From Promicromonospora iranensis (GTDB lineage Bacteria; Actinomycetota; Actinomycetes; Actinomycetales; Cellulomonadaceae), in contig NZ_JAJQMN010000013.1 in the NCBI RefSeq assembly GCF_028994775.1, positions 1-64,000 of the forward strand: a stretch of DNA of 64,000 nucleotides, read 5' to 3'. Under the pieces are notes generated by a model that saw only the letters and a program-made list of their open reading frames with translations, was not told the DNA's origin and did not search any database. This document shows positions 27,307 to 36,228 of this stretch, one piece after another. Each line of letters opens with the position of its first letter. The stretch's first letter is position 1. The translations under genes and the position numbers were made by a program.

Positions 27307-28683
27307 ATGTCTGCAGGGCAGAGTGCACAGCAGGGCACCGAAGCGCCGGGCGACCGGTCACTGATCAAGCGCATCGTCGGCGCCTCGATGGCCGGCACGG
27401 TCGTCGAGTGGTACGACTTCTTCCTCTACGCGACCGCCTCCGCGCTCGTGTTCAACAAGGTCCTCATGCCCGAGACGGGCAACGAGTACGACGCGATCAT
27501 CGCGGCGTTCGTGACCTACGCGGTGGGCTTCCTGGCGCGGCCGCTCGGCGGCGTCATCTTCGGCCACATCGGCGACAAGGTGGGGCGTAAGCACACGCTC
27601 CAGCTCACGATCCTGCTCATCGGTGTCGCGACGGTGCTGATGGGCTGCATCCCGACGTTCCAGCAGATCGGCTTCCTCGCGCCTGCTCTCCTCGTGGTGC
27701 TGCGCTTCGTGCAGGGTGTCGCGCTCGGCGGCGAGTGGGGCGGCGCCGTCCTGCTCGTGGCCGAGCACAGCCGGGACGACGAGCGGGCCCGCTGGACCGC
27801 GTGGCCGCAGGCAGGCGTGCCCGTCGGCAACCTGCTCGCCACGGTCGTGCTCTACACGATGTCCGCCACCCTGACCGATGCCGCGTTCCTCTCCTGGGGC
27901 TGGCGCGTCGCGTTCTGGCTGTCCGCCGTGGTCATCGTGATCGGCTACTACGTGCGCACCCGGGTCTCGGACGCCCCGATCTACGAGGAGGTCAAGGCCG
28001 AGATCGACCAGGGCGCCAAGGGCTACGGCGTCTTCGAGGTGGTCCGGCGGTACCCGCGCGGCGTGCTGACCGGCATGGGCCTGCGGTTCGCGGAGAACAT
28101 CCTCTACTACCTCGTGGTGAGCTTCTCGATCGTCTATCTCGGCACCGCGCTCGGCATGGACACCACCCGGATCCTCGGTGTCGTCGCGGCGGCGCACGCG
28201 TTCCACTTCGTGGTGATCCTGGTCGTGGGACGACTGGCCGACAGCATCGGCCGCAGGCCGCTGTACATCGCGGGCGCGATCCTCGGCGCGACCTGGTGCT
28301 GGTTCGCCTTCCCGGCGATGAACACCCGGAACTCGCTGGTGATCCTCGCCGTCCTCATGGCCGGCCTGCTCTTCCACGCCATGATGTATGCGGTCCAGCC
28401 CGCGATCATGTCCGAGATGTTCCCGACCCGGATGCGGTACTCCGGCGTCTCGATCAGCTACCAGGTCACGTCAATCGTGGCGGGCTCCCTCGCTCCGATC
28501 CTGGCCGTCACCTGGCTCAAGAACACCGGTTCCTGGTGGCCCACGGCCGTCTACATGCTGGTGGCGTCGGCCATCACCCTGGTAGCGGCGCTCGCGCTGC
28601 GCGAGACTCGGGGTGCCTCCCTGCACGACCTCGACGCCGAGGACCAGGCGCGCGAGCGGGCGCTCGCCGCGCAGGACGACTGA
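27307..28683 (+). CDS. MHS family MFS metabolite:H+ symporter
   Basis: 458 aa from ATG 27307 (AGGAG upstream); the in-frame extension to 27157 would cover the LysR box. Twelve membrane segments; metabolite:H+ symporter signatures GTVVEWYDFFLYATASA and RPLGGVIFGHIGDKVGRK are clear, as in ShiA/PcaT/ProP-like proteins. First gene of a six-gene cluster for ketone-body use; probable substrate is 3-hydroxybutyrate, acetoacetate or a similar small carboxylate. Confidence 0.93.
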   Translation: MSAGQSAQQGTEAPGDRSLIKRIVGASMAGTVVEWYDFFLYATASALVFNKVLMPETGNEYDAIIAAFVTYAVGFLARPLGGVIFGHIGDKVGRKHTLQLTILLIGVATVLMGCIPTFQQIGFLAPALLVVLRFVQGVALGGEWGGAVLLVAEHSRDDERARWTAWPQAGVPVGNLLATVVLYTMSATLTDAAFLSWGWRVAFWLSAVVIVIGYYVRTRVSDAPIYEEVKAEIDQGAKGYGVFEVVRRYPRGVLTGMGLRFAENILYYLVVSFSIVYLGTALGMDTTRILGVVAAAHAFHFVVILVVGRLADSIGRRPLYIAGAILGATWCWFAFPAMNTRNSLVILAVLMAGLLFHAMMYAVQPAIMSEMFPTRMRYSGVSISYQVTSIVAGSLAPILAVTWLKNTGSWWPTAVYMLVASAITLVAALALRETRGASLHDLDAEDQARERALAAQDD

Positions 28684-28740
28684 GTACGCGACCGGCCGCG
28701 GGACGAGCGGCCGCAGGACGACCGAGGAGAAGGATCGACG

Positions 28741-29505
28741 ATGAACCCGACCCCTGACGGCGCCCGGCTCGAGGGCCGCCGGGCACTCGTGACCGGCGGC
28801 GCGAGCGGCATCGGCGCGGCGTGCGTCCGGGAGCTCGCTGCACGTGGCGCACACGTGACGGTGGCCGACGTGGACGGCGACGGCGCCAAGGCCGTCGCCG
28901 AGGAGGTGGGCGGCGAGGCGTGGGTGGTGGACCTGTCCGACACCCACGCGCTCGACGACCTCCGGCTGGACACGGACGTGCTCGTGAACAACGCGGGCAT
29001 CCAGCGGGTCAACGCCATCCAGGACTTCGTGCCGGACGACTTCCGGCTGGTCCAGCGCATCATGCTGGAGGCGCCGTTCCTGCTCGTCCGGGCGGCGCTG
29101 CCCGGCATGTACGAGCGGGGCTGGGGGCGGGTCATCAACATCTCGTCGGTGCACGGGCTGGTGGCGTCGCCGTTCAAGGTGGCGTACGTGTCGGCCAAGC
29201 ACGGGCTGGAAGGGCTGTCGAAGGTGACGGCGCTGGAGGGCGGCGCGCACGGCGTCACAAGCGTGTGCGTGAACCCCGGCTACGTCCGCACACCGCTGGT
29301 CGAGCAGCAGGTCGCCCAGCAGGCGAAGGTCCACGGGATCCCGGAGTCGGAGGTGCTCACCAAGGTCATGCTCGCGGAGGCCGCCGTGAAACGGCTGGTG
29401 GAACCCGAGGAGGTGGCCACCCTGGTCGGGTGGCTCACCGGCCCGGACGCGGCGATGGTGTCCGGCGCCTCGTGGACCATCGACGGCGGTTGGAGCGCGC
29501 GATGA
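28741..29505 (+). CDS. SDR family, probable 3-hydroxybutyrate dehydrogenase
   Basis: 254 aa, behind GAGGAGAAGG. Classical SDR: TGGASGIG cofactor loop (residues 18-25), NNAG, catalytic Ser in INISSVHG and YVSAKHG (Tyr/Lys). The adenine-binding acidic residue (ADVDGDG) favours NAD. The VNPGYVRTPLVEQQ stretch and total length match D-3-hydroxybutyrate dehydrogenases, and linkage with ScoAB, AtoE and thiolase supports oxidation of 3-hydroxybutyrate to acetoacetate. The stop overlaps the AtoE start by 4 bp. Confidence 0.85.
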   Translation: MNPTPDGARLEGRRALVTGGASGIGAACVRELAARGAHVTVADVDGDGAKAVAEEVGGEAWVVDLSDTHALDDLRLDTDVLVNNAGIQRVNAIQDFVPDDFRLVQRIMLEAPFLLVRAALPGMYERGWGRVINISSVHGLVASPFKVAYVSAKHGLEGLSKVTALEGGAHGVTSVCVNPGYVRTPLVEQQVAQQAKVHGIPESEVLTKVMLAEAAVKRLVEPEEVATLVGWLTGPDAAMVSGASWTIDGGWSAR

Positions 29506-30881
29506 CGAAGGACGACACGAGCCAGACCAAGACCTCCCGGAACCCGTTCGCCCGCGGGATGCGGCCGGTGAACGCCGTCGTGGAGCGGTTCATCCCGAGC
29601 GCGCTGGTGTTCGCGGTCCTGCTGACCTTCGTCGTGGCGGCGCTCGCGCTCCTGCTGACCGACGCCGGCCCCACCGCAGTGCTCACCGGCTGGGGCGACG
29701 GGCTGTCCGGGCTGCTCGAGTTCATGACCCAGATGGCGCTCGTCCTGCTGCTGGGCCACATGCTCGCCAACACGCGCCCGGTGCGCCGCGGGCTGGCCCG
29801 GCTCGCCTCGCTGCCCCGCGGCCCGGTGCAGGCGTACGTGTTCGTGGCCGTCCTCGCCTCCCTGCTGTCGCTGGTGCAGTGGGGGCTCGGCCTGGTGGCG
29901 GGCGGCCTGCTGGCCCGCGAGGTGGCGGCCCAGATGCGGGCCAAGGGTGTACGGGTGCACTTCCCGCTGCTGGTCGCCGCCGGGTTCTCCGGCTTCGTCG
30001 TCTGGCACATGGGGTACACGGGTTCCGGCCCGCTGACGGCGGCGACCCCGGACTCCTTCGTCGTCGAACAGCTGGGCGAGACGATCCCGGTCTCCGAGAC
30101 CACCTTCGCGCCCTGGAACCTGATCGCCGCGGTGATCACGGTGGTGGTGGTCGCCGGTGCGCTGGCCCTGGTCGCACCGCGGGGAAACGACCGCGTGGTG
30201 GAGCTCGAGGTGGACGCCCGGGAGGCCGAGGTGGTGGTCGAGCAGCCGGTGACCCCGGCGGACCGCCTCGACGCCAGCCGGGTGCTGACGACCCTCACGG
30301 GCCTGGGGCTCGTGGCCTACCTGGCCGTGTACTTCGCCGACGGCGGCACGCCGACCCTCGACATCGTGAACTGGACGTTCCTCGCGCTGGTGCTCCTGCT
30401 CGTGCGCAGCCCGTTCGAGGTGGCGGCCCTGGTCAAGAACGCGGCGACCAACGTGGGCGACATCCTGCTGCAGTTCCCGCTGTACGCGGGCATCCTCGGG
30501 ATCATGACGGCGACCGGCCTCATCCAGATCTTCAGCGACGCGATCGTGAGCGTGTCGACGCCGCAGACGTTCGGGGCGCTCGCGTTCCTCGCGGCGGGCG
30601 TCGTGAACTTCTTCGTGCCGTCGGGCGGCGGCCAGTTCGCCGTCCAGGCGCCGATCCTGCTCGACGCCGCGACCCAGCTCGGCGTCGACCCCGCGGTCGC
30701 GATCATGGCCGTGGCGTACGGCGACCAGTGGACCAACATGATCCAGCCGTTCTGGGCGCTCCCGCTGCTGGCTATCGCAGGCCTGAAGGTGCGCGACATC
30801 CTGGGATACACCACGGTGACACTGCTGGCCTCGGGGATCGTCTTCGCGGCGACCCTGCTGATCGTCGGGCCCGGGGCCTGA
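29502..30881 (+). CDS. atoE: AtoE-family short-chain fatty acid transporter
   Basis: 459 aa from ATG 29502 (ATGA overlap with the SDR). About 12 hydrophobic segments; AtoE/TIGR00366-type stretches are visible (SGFVVWHMGYTGS, NFFVPSGGGQFAVQAPILL, YGDQWTNMIQPFWALP). In enterobacteria AtoE accompanies acetoacetate degradation genes and imports short-chain acids. With the MHS protein the operon has two different candidate importers, perhaps one for 3-hydroxybutyrate and one for acetoacetate. Confidence 0.9.
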   Translation: MTKDDTSQTKTSRNPFARGMRPVNAVVERFIPSALVFAVLLTFVVAALALLLTDAGPTAVLTGWGDGLSGLLEFMTQMALVLLLGHMLANTRPVRRGLARLASLPRGPVQAYVFVAVLASLLSLVQWGLGLVAGGLLAREVAAQMRAKGVRVHFPLLVAAGFSGFVVWHMGYTGSGPLTAATPDSFVVEQLGETIPVSETTFAPWNLIAAVITVVVVAGALALVAPRGNDRVVELEVDAREAEVVVEQPVTPADRLDASRVLTTLTGLGLVAYLAVYFADGGTPTLDIVNWTFLALVLLLVRSPFEVAALVKNAATNVGDILLQFPLYAGILGIMTATGLIQIFSDAIVSVSTPQTFGALAFLAAGVVNFFVPSGGGQFAVQAPILLDAATQLGVDPAVAIMAVAYGDQWTNMIQPFWALPLLAIAGLKVRDILGYTTVTLLASGIVFAATLLIVGPGA

Positions 30882-30909
30882 CCGAATCCTGATCGGAATG
30901 GAGTCAAAG

Positions 30910-31728
30910 ATGACCGGAGCGACAAGCAGCGGGTTCGACAAGGTGGTCGCGAGCGCGGCCGAGGCGGTCGCCGACATACCTGACGGTGCGTCCCTGGCGG
31001 TGGGCGGCTTCGGCCTGTGCGGCAACCCGATTGCGCTGATCGAGGCGCTCCTCGCCCAGGGCACGTCCGGGCTGTCGGTGGTGAGCAACAACTGCGGCGT
31101 CGACGACTGGGGGCTCGGCGTGCTGCTGAACGCCCAGCGCATCGCGAAGATGACCAGCTCGTACGTCGGCGAGAACAAGGAGTTCGAGCGTCAGTTCCTC
31201 TCGGGGGAGCTGGAGCTGGAGCTCACCCCGCAGGGCACGCTCGCCGAGAAGCTCCGGGCCGGCGGCGCGGGCATCGCCGCCTTCTTCACGCGTGCGGGCG
31301 TGGGCACACAGGTGGCCGACGGCGGCCTCCCGCGCAAGTACGACGGCGCCGGCGGCATCGCCGTCGCCTCGCCGGCCAAGGAGGTGCGCACGTTCGGCAC
31401 CGGTGACGCGGCGGCCGAGTACGTCCTCGAGGAGGCGATCAGCACCGACTTCGCGCTGGTCCACGCCCTGCGCGGCGACCGGCACGGGAACCTGGTGTTC
31501 AACAAGTCGGCCCGCAACTTCTCGCCGCTGGCGGCGATGGCGGGCCGCGTGTGCATCGCCCAGGTCGAGGAGCTCGTCGAACCGGGGGAGATCGACCCGG
31601 ACACCGTGCACCTGCCCGGGGTGTACGTGCACCGCGTGGTGCACGTCGGCACCGACATCGAGAAGCGGATCGAGCGGCGCACGGTGACCGCGCCGTCGTC
31701 CGCCACGCCGGACACGAAGGGGGCCTGA
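30910..31728 (+). CDS. scoA: Succinyl-CoA:3-ketoacid CoA transferase, subunit A
   Basis: 272 aa from ATG 30910, with GGAG 6 nt upstream; ATG 30898 is an alternative. CoA-transferase family I alpha subunit: VGGFGLCGNPIALIEAL, SNNCGVDDWGLG, KMTSSYVGENKEFERQ, the Pro/Gly substrate loop region and FNKSARNFSP. With ScoB, encoded 3 bp downstream, it moves CoA from succinyl-CoA to acetoacetate. Confidence 0.93.
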   Translation: MTGATSSGFDKVVASAAEAVADIPDGASLAVGGFGLCGNPIALIEALLAQGTSGLSVVSNNCGVDDWGLGVLLNAQRIAKMTSSYVGENKEFERQFLSGELELELTPQGTLAEKLRAGGAGIAAFFTRAGVGTQVADGGLPRKYDGAGGIAVASPAKEVRTFGTGDAAAEYVLEEAISTDFALVHALRGDRHGNLVFNKSARNFSPLAAMAGRVCIAQVEELVEPGEIDPDTVHLPGVYVHRVVHVGTDIEKRIERRTVTAPSSATPDTKGA

Positions 31729-31731
31729 ACC

Positions 31732-32382
31732 ATGGCACTGACCCGACAGGAGATGGCCGCGCGCGCCGCGCGCGAGCTGACCGACGGCATGTACGTGAAC
31801 CTGGGCATCGGGCTCCCGACGCTCGTGCCCAACTACGTCCCGGAGGGCCGGCACCTGGTGCTGCAGTCCGAGAACGGGATTCTCGGCGTGGGCCCGTACC
31901 CGACCGAGGACGCGGTGGACCCCGACCTCATCAACGCGGGCAAGGAGACGGTGACGCTGCTGCCCGGCTCCTCGATCTTCGACTCCGCGACATCGTTCGG
32001 GATGATCCGCGGCGGCAAGATCGACGCGGCGATCCTGGGCGGCATGCAGGTGTCGGCGACGGGCGACCTGGCCAACTGGATGATCCCCGGCAAGATGGTC
32101 AAGGGTATGGGCGGCGCGATGGACCTGGTGCACGGCGCCGCCCGCGTGATCGTCCTCATGGAGCACGTCGCGCGCGACGGATCGCCGAAGATCCTGCGCT
32201 CCTGCAGCCTGCCGCTGACCGGCAAGGGCGTGGTGAACCGGATCATCACGGACCTGGCGGTGCTGGACGTGACGCCGTCCGGGCTCGTGCTCCGGGAGCT
32301 GGCTCCCGGGGTCACCGCCGACGAGGTGGTTGAGAAGACGGAGCCGGAGCTCACCGTGGAGCTCGTCGAGCCGATGGTGTGA
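31732..32382 (+). CDS. scoB: Succinyl-CoA:3-ketoacid CoA transferase, subunit B
   Basis: 216 aa. The catalytic glutamate (residue 47) is in the [10 protein letters not shown] motif typical of beta subunits; [14 protein letters not shown] and [14 protein letters not shown] are also characteristic. It forms the active transferase with ScoA and produces acetoacetyl-CoA, the substrate of the downstream thiolase. Confidence 0.95.
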   Translation: MALTRQEMAARAARELTDGMYVNLGIGLPTLVPNYVPEGRHLVLQSENGILGVGPYPTEDAVDPDLINAGKETVTLLPGSSIFDSATSFGMIRGGKIDAAILGGMQVSATGDLANWMIPGKMVKGMGGAMDLVHGAARVIVLMEHVARDGSPKILRSCSLPLTGKGVVNRIITDLAVLDVTPSGLVLRELAPGVTADEVVEKTEPELTVELVEPMV

Positions 32383-32443
32383 GGGGCTACGAGGCGCACG
32401 GCGCCGGGGGATACGCTGAAGTACGACGGCCAAAGGAGGTCTC

Positions 32444-33718
32444 ATGACTGACCCGATGACCACTCCGGGGAGCGCCACAAGCGCCGCTCCGGGTGCGGAG
32501 AACAGCGCTGACAAGACCAGCGCGCAGGAACGCAGGACTGACGACGTGGTGATCGTCTCGGCGGCGCGGACGCCGCAGGGGCGGCTGAAGGGCTCGCTGG
32601 CCACGCTGAACGCCGTCGAGCTCGGCGCGGTGGCGGCGCGGCGTGCCCTGGAGGGCGCGGGGGCGCTGGCCGCCGACGTCGACAAGGTGATCTTCGGCCA
32701 GGTGATCCAGGCGGGCGCGGGGCAGAACCCGGCCCGGCAGACGGCGGTCGCCGCCGGTGTCTCCTGGGACGTGCAGGCGGTCACCGTCAACAAGGTCTGC
32801 CTCTCGGGGCTGACCGCGATCATCGACGGCGCGCGCCTGCTGCGGACCGGCGAGGCGACGGTGGTACTGGTGGGCGGGCAGGAGTCGATGACGAATGCCC
32901 CGCACCTGTTGCCGGGCTCCCGGTTCGGGTTCGGCTACGGTCCCGCCGAGCTGCTGGACGCCACCGCGCACGACGCCCTGACGGACGCGTTCGACGGCGT
33001 CTCGATGGGCATCTCGACCGAGGACCACAACTCCGGTGACGTCTTCGTGTCCCGGCAGGAGCAGGACGCGATCGCCGCTGCCTCGCACCAGCGGGCCGCG
33101 GCGGCGGCGAAGGACGGCGTGTTCGAGGTGGAGCTCGCTCCGGTCTCCGTGCCGCAGCGGCGTGGCGAGCCGGTCGAGGTGCGCACCGACGAGGGCGTTC
33201 GCCCCGACACCACGCCCGAGTCACTGGCGAGGCTCCGTCCGGCGTTCGCCGGCGAGGGCACGCTCACCGCCGGGAACTCGTCGCAGATCTCCGACGGTGC
33301 CGCCGCGCTCGTGCTCACCACCCGCGGGCGCGCGGACGCGGCAGGGGTGCCGGTGCTGGCGACGGTGCGCGCGCACGGTCAGGTGGCCGGCCCGGACAAC
33401 TCGCTGCACTCGCAGCCGGCGCGGGCGATCGCCCAGGCGCTGGAGCGGCAGGGCTGGACGGCCGACGACCTCGACGTCGTCGAGATCAACGAGGCGTTCG
33501 CCGTGGTGGTCGGGGTGTCGGCGAAGGCGCTCGGGGTCCCGCTGGACCGTGTCAACGTGCACGGCGGCGGGATCGCGCTGGGCCACCCCGTGGGGGCGTC
33601 CGGGGCCCGCATCGCGGTGCATGCGGCGCACGAGCTGGCACGGCGCGGGGGCGGCCGGGCCGCCGTCGGCCTGTGCGGTGGCGGCGGGCAGGGCGAGGCG
33701 CTCCTCCTGGAGTACTGA
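32444..33718 (+). CDS. Acetyl-CoA C-acetyltransferase (thiolase)
   Basis: 424 aa behind AAGGAGG. Active-site residues: Cys119 in NKVCLSG, the His in GGGIALGHPVGASG, and the second Cys (411) in CGGGGQG; NEAFA is also present. A ~32-residue Ala/Ser-rich N-terminal extension precedes the thiolase fold (DDVVIVSAARTPQGR). It splits acetoacetyl-CoA into two acetyl-CoA and completes the ketone-body pathway encoded by the operon. A 50-bp perfect palindrome follows 22 bp after the stop. Confidence 0.95.
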   Translation: MTDPMTTPGSATSAAPGAENSADKTSAQERRTDDVVIVSAARTPQGRLKGSLATLNAVELGAVAARRALEGAGALAADVDKVIFGQVIQAGAGQNPARQTAVAAGVSWDVQAVTVNKVCLSGLTAIIDGARLLRTGEATVVLVGGQESMTNAPHLLPGSRFGFGYGPAELLDATAHDALTDAFDGVSMGISTEDHNSGDVFVSRQEQDAIAAASHQRAAAAAKDGVFEVELAPVSVPQRRGEPVEVRTDEGVRPDTTPESLARLRPAFAGEGTLTAGNSSQISDGAAALVLTTRGRADAAGVPVLATVRAHGQVAGPDNSLHSQPARAIAQALERQGWTADDLDVVEINEAFAVVVGVSAKALGVPLDRVNVHGGGIALGHPVGASGARIAVHAAHELARRGGGRAAVGLCGGGGQGEALLLEY

Positions 33719-33740
33719 CGCCGTAGCGGAAGCCCCCGCC

Positions 33741-33790
33741 TCCGTCGGTCGAGCTTGTCGAGACCGGTCTCGACAAGCTCGACCGACGGA
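33741..33790. terminator. 50-bp perfect palindrome between thiolase and nhaA
   Basis: 25-nt arms (33741-33765, 33766-33790) pair perfectly with no loop bases. It contains the 19-bp core GGTCGAGCTTGTCGAGACC, which recurs at 38708-38726. Its place between convergent stop codons suggests a bidirectional terminator or a dispersed REP-like element. Confidence 0.7.
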
Positions 33791-33799
33791 CGGGGACGC

Positions 33800-35092
33800 T
33801 CAGTGGGACTCGCGGTCCTTGGCATCACCGATGTACTCGCGGACGTCGTCCGCTCGGCCGTCGAGGTTCATGTCCGACGAGCGGGCCCGCCGGGCGTCCC
33901 AGCGCAGCGAGATCGCGCCGAGGATCGCGGCGAGCACCGAGGCGCTCAGGATCGCGATCTTGGCCCCGTCGGTGTGCTCCGAGTCGCCGAAGGACAGCTC
34001 GCTGATCAGCAGCGACACGGTGAACCCGATACCGGCCAGGAAGCCGACGGGCAGCAGGTCGCGTACGCCGATGCCGTCGGGCAGGCGCAGGGGCGTGAGC
34101 CGGACGACCAGCGCGGTGGTCCCGAGCACGCCGAGGAGCTTGCCCAGGATGAGACCCGCCGTGATCGCCGCGACGACCGGCTGGCCGATCACGGCCGCCG
34201 GGCCTTCGCCGTCGAGCAGCGAGACGCCCGCGGCGAAGAACGCGAACACGGGCAGCGCGATGGCGGACGACAGCGGCTTGATGCTGTGCTCGTACTGGTG
34301 GGTACGCGAGGAGGCCTCGCCGTGCACGGCCAGCGCGGGGACGGAGAAGCCGAGCAGCACACCCGCGACCGTCGCGTGGACCCCGGACTCGTGCATCAGG
34401 ATCCAGGCGATCAGCGCGAGCGGCAGCAGGATGAACCAGTGGGGCTTGCGCGACCGGACGTGCCAGGCGAACAGCGCGACGGCGACGAACGTGCCGACCA
34501 GCGACATCCAGTGGATCTCGCTGGTGTAGAAGATCGCGATGACGATGATCGCGAGGAGGTCGTCCACGACGGCGAGCGTGAGCAGGAAGGTCCGGATCGC
34601 GATCGGCAGCCCGCGGCCGAAGATCGCGAGGACACCCAGGGCGAACGCGATGTCGGTGGCGCTCGGGATGGCCCAGCCGTGCAGGGCGCTCGGGTCGCCG
34701 AGGGCCAGGACCACGCCGACGTAGACCAGGGCGGGGACGGCCATGCCGCCGACCGCCGCGATCATCGGGACGCCGGCTTCCTTGGGATTGCGCAGGCTGC
34801 CGGCGACGAACTCGTGCTTGAGCTCGACACCCACGACGAAGAAGAAGATCGCGAGCAGCCCGTCGGCGGCCCAGGTGCTGAGCGACAGGTCGAGGTGGAT
34901 CGGCAGCGGCCCGAGCGAGGACGGCCCGACCACCGTCTGGGTCAGGGTCTGGTAGGCGTCCCGCCAGGGCGAGTTCGCCCACAGGAGGGCGAGGAAGGCG
35001 GCTCCGATCAGGAGCGCGCCGCCCGTGGTCTCACGGGCCGCCCAGGTCTGGAGACGCTGGAGGCGGGTCGGTACGGTGGCGTCAGGGATCAA
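33800..35092 (-). CDS. nhaA: Na+/H+ antiporter NhaA
   Basis: 430 aa starting at TTG 35092, with AGAGGA 6 nt upstream; no ATG/GTG gives a better start. NhaA signatures: FFFVVGVELKHEF, ATDIAFALGVLA and VVDDLLAIIVIA with the paired aspartates that bind Na+/H+, and GIGFTVSLLIS. It expels Na+ in exchange for protons across the inner membrane. The hydrophilic C-terminal ~35 residues are highly charged. It stands alone, convergent with the thiolase. Confidence 0.95.
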   Translation of the reverse strand: MIPDATVPTRLQRLQTWAARETTGGALLIGAAFLALLWANSPWRDAYQTLTQTVVGPSSLGPLPIHLDLSLSTWAADGLLAIFFFVVGVELKHEFVAGSLRNPKEAGVPMIAAVGGMAVPALVYVGVVLALGDPSALHGWAIPSATDIAFALGVLAIFGRGLPIAIRTFLLTLAVVDDLLAIIVIAIFYTSEIHWMSLVGTFVAVALFAWHVRSRKPHWFILLPLALIAWILMHESGVHATVAGVLLGFSVPALAVHGEASSRTHQYEHSIKPLSSAIALPVFAFFAAGVSLLDGEGPAAVIGQPVVAAITAGLILGKLLGVLGTTALVVRLTPLRLPDGIGVRDLLPVGFLAGIGFTVSLLISELSFGDSEHTDGAKIAILSASVLAAILGAISLRWDARRARSSDMNLDGRADDVREYIGDAKDRESH

Positions 35093-35286
35093 CGCGTGTC
35101 CTCTCGGCTTTGCGGGTCATCAGAGAAGGACCGGTCGACCCGGTCCACGCCGACCAGACTTCCCGGCACACCTGAGTTTTACCTTACCTGCCATGGCACC
35201 CTGCCACGGCCTTGCCTGATCCGCCCCAGGGGGTGCGGGAGGTGAGACGTGGGTCACGATCGGCCCTGCCGGATGTCCGGACGGGG

Positions 35287-35850
35287 CTATCTCGAGGCGA
35301 GCCCGGCGCAGGCCGCGCGCAGCTTGGTGATCGTGTTCCAGTTCCGGGCGGTGGTCGGCGCGCCGACGGCCGTGTCGATGACCTTCGGCGTGAGCTTCGA
35401 CCGGCCGATCCCGTCCACGTAGTGCACGTACAGCACCCCTGCGCCGGTCCCGAGCATCTCCCGCCCCGCGTTGGACAGGTCGAGCCGGGCGATGCCCGCC
35501 TCGTTCAGGTCGCCGAACGGGACGTGCACCTGGAGCTGCGAGGGATGGTCGCGGGCGGCGGCCGAGAACGGGTTGGCGCGGGCTATCGCCTCCAGGTGCT
35601 CGGTACTGAGCCCGACGGCGGCCACGTCCTGCCCCAGCCGCTCGCCGAGACAGTCCTGGACGAGCCGGGCGACGTCGGCGGGCCGCGTGGCTCCGGAGGT
35701 TCCTGCCGTGACGACGAGGTTGCCACTGTTCAGGAGGGTGCGGGCGTCGCCGAGCGCGGCGTCTTCGGCGGCGCCGACCAGGTCGGCGGACGTCACGCGC
35801 AGGCCTGGTCCGACGTTCACGGCGCGGAGAAGGACAGCGAAGGAAGCCAT
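35287..35850 (-). CDS. DUF1697 family protein
   Basis: 187 aa from ATG 35850. The start [18 protein letters not shown] and the motifs [24 protein letters not shown] and [11 protein letters not shown] are typical of DUF1697, a small cytoplasmic family of unknown function in actinobacteria and firmicutes. Nothing in the neighbourhood suggests a role. Confidence 0.85.
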   Translation of the reverse strand: MASFAVLLRAVNVGPGLRVTSADLVGAAEDAALGDARTLLNSGNLVVTAGTSGATRPADVARLVQDCLGERLGQDVAAVGLSTEHLEAIARANPFSAAARDHPSQLQVHVPFGDLNEAGIARLDLSNAGREMLGTGAGVLYVHYVDGIGRSKLTPKVIDTAVGAPTTARNWNTITKLRAACAGLASR

Positions 35851-36228
35851 GCGCCCATCCTGCCGTGTCGGCGAGCCTCCCAGCGAGTTTTGCCATTTCT
35901 TGGCGCTAAGGTCAAGTTATTACCAGCATGTGAACAGTTCGTGACAACTTGCGACCCGCCGGGCGGGACTCTGGTCACGGGATGGCAGTGGGGCGTAGTT
36001 TCCATTTCAGGGACGGCACCCAGTCGCCCCTTCGGGAGGCCAACCTATGGAGTGCTCGCTCCGTGGAGAAGGGCCGGTCCCGGCTCTGCGCCACGACGCG
36101 GCGCACCGAGTCGGTCGCCCGGCCCATCCACCAGCCCCGGCTCGTCCGGGTCGGTTCCGCCGACAGGCGGTACCCGCCAGGCGGTGACGAGGCTGTCACG
36201 GCGTTTCGGCGCCGGAGGGAGAACCGCA
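35851..36228. other. 378-bp region upstream of phoH
   Basis: An AT-richer segment (35885-35955, with CAAGTTATTACCAGCATG) probably holds the divergent promoters for the DUF1697 and phoH genes. The rest would be a ~250-nt leader, or may encode a small protein: a frame from ATG 35982 stays open to 36299 and runs 71 bp into phoH. No known riboswitch core was recognised. Confidence 0.4.

Noticed and set aside
35177-35195. Possible second DtxR box (TTTTACCTTACCTGCC) upstream of nhaA
   Set aside because: It agrees with the 19-bp consensus at only about 12 positions and lacks the second half. It is more likely part of the nhaA promoter.
35851-36228. c-di-AMP (ydaO-type) or other riboswitch in the phoH leader
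   Set aside because: I looked for the conserved riboswitch core elements and could not find them; no stable conserved-looking fold stood out.
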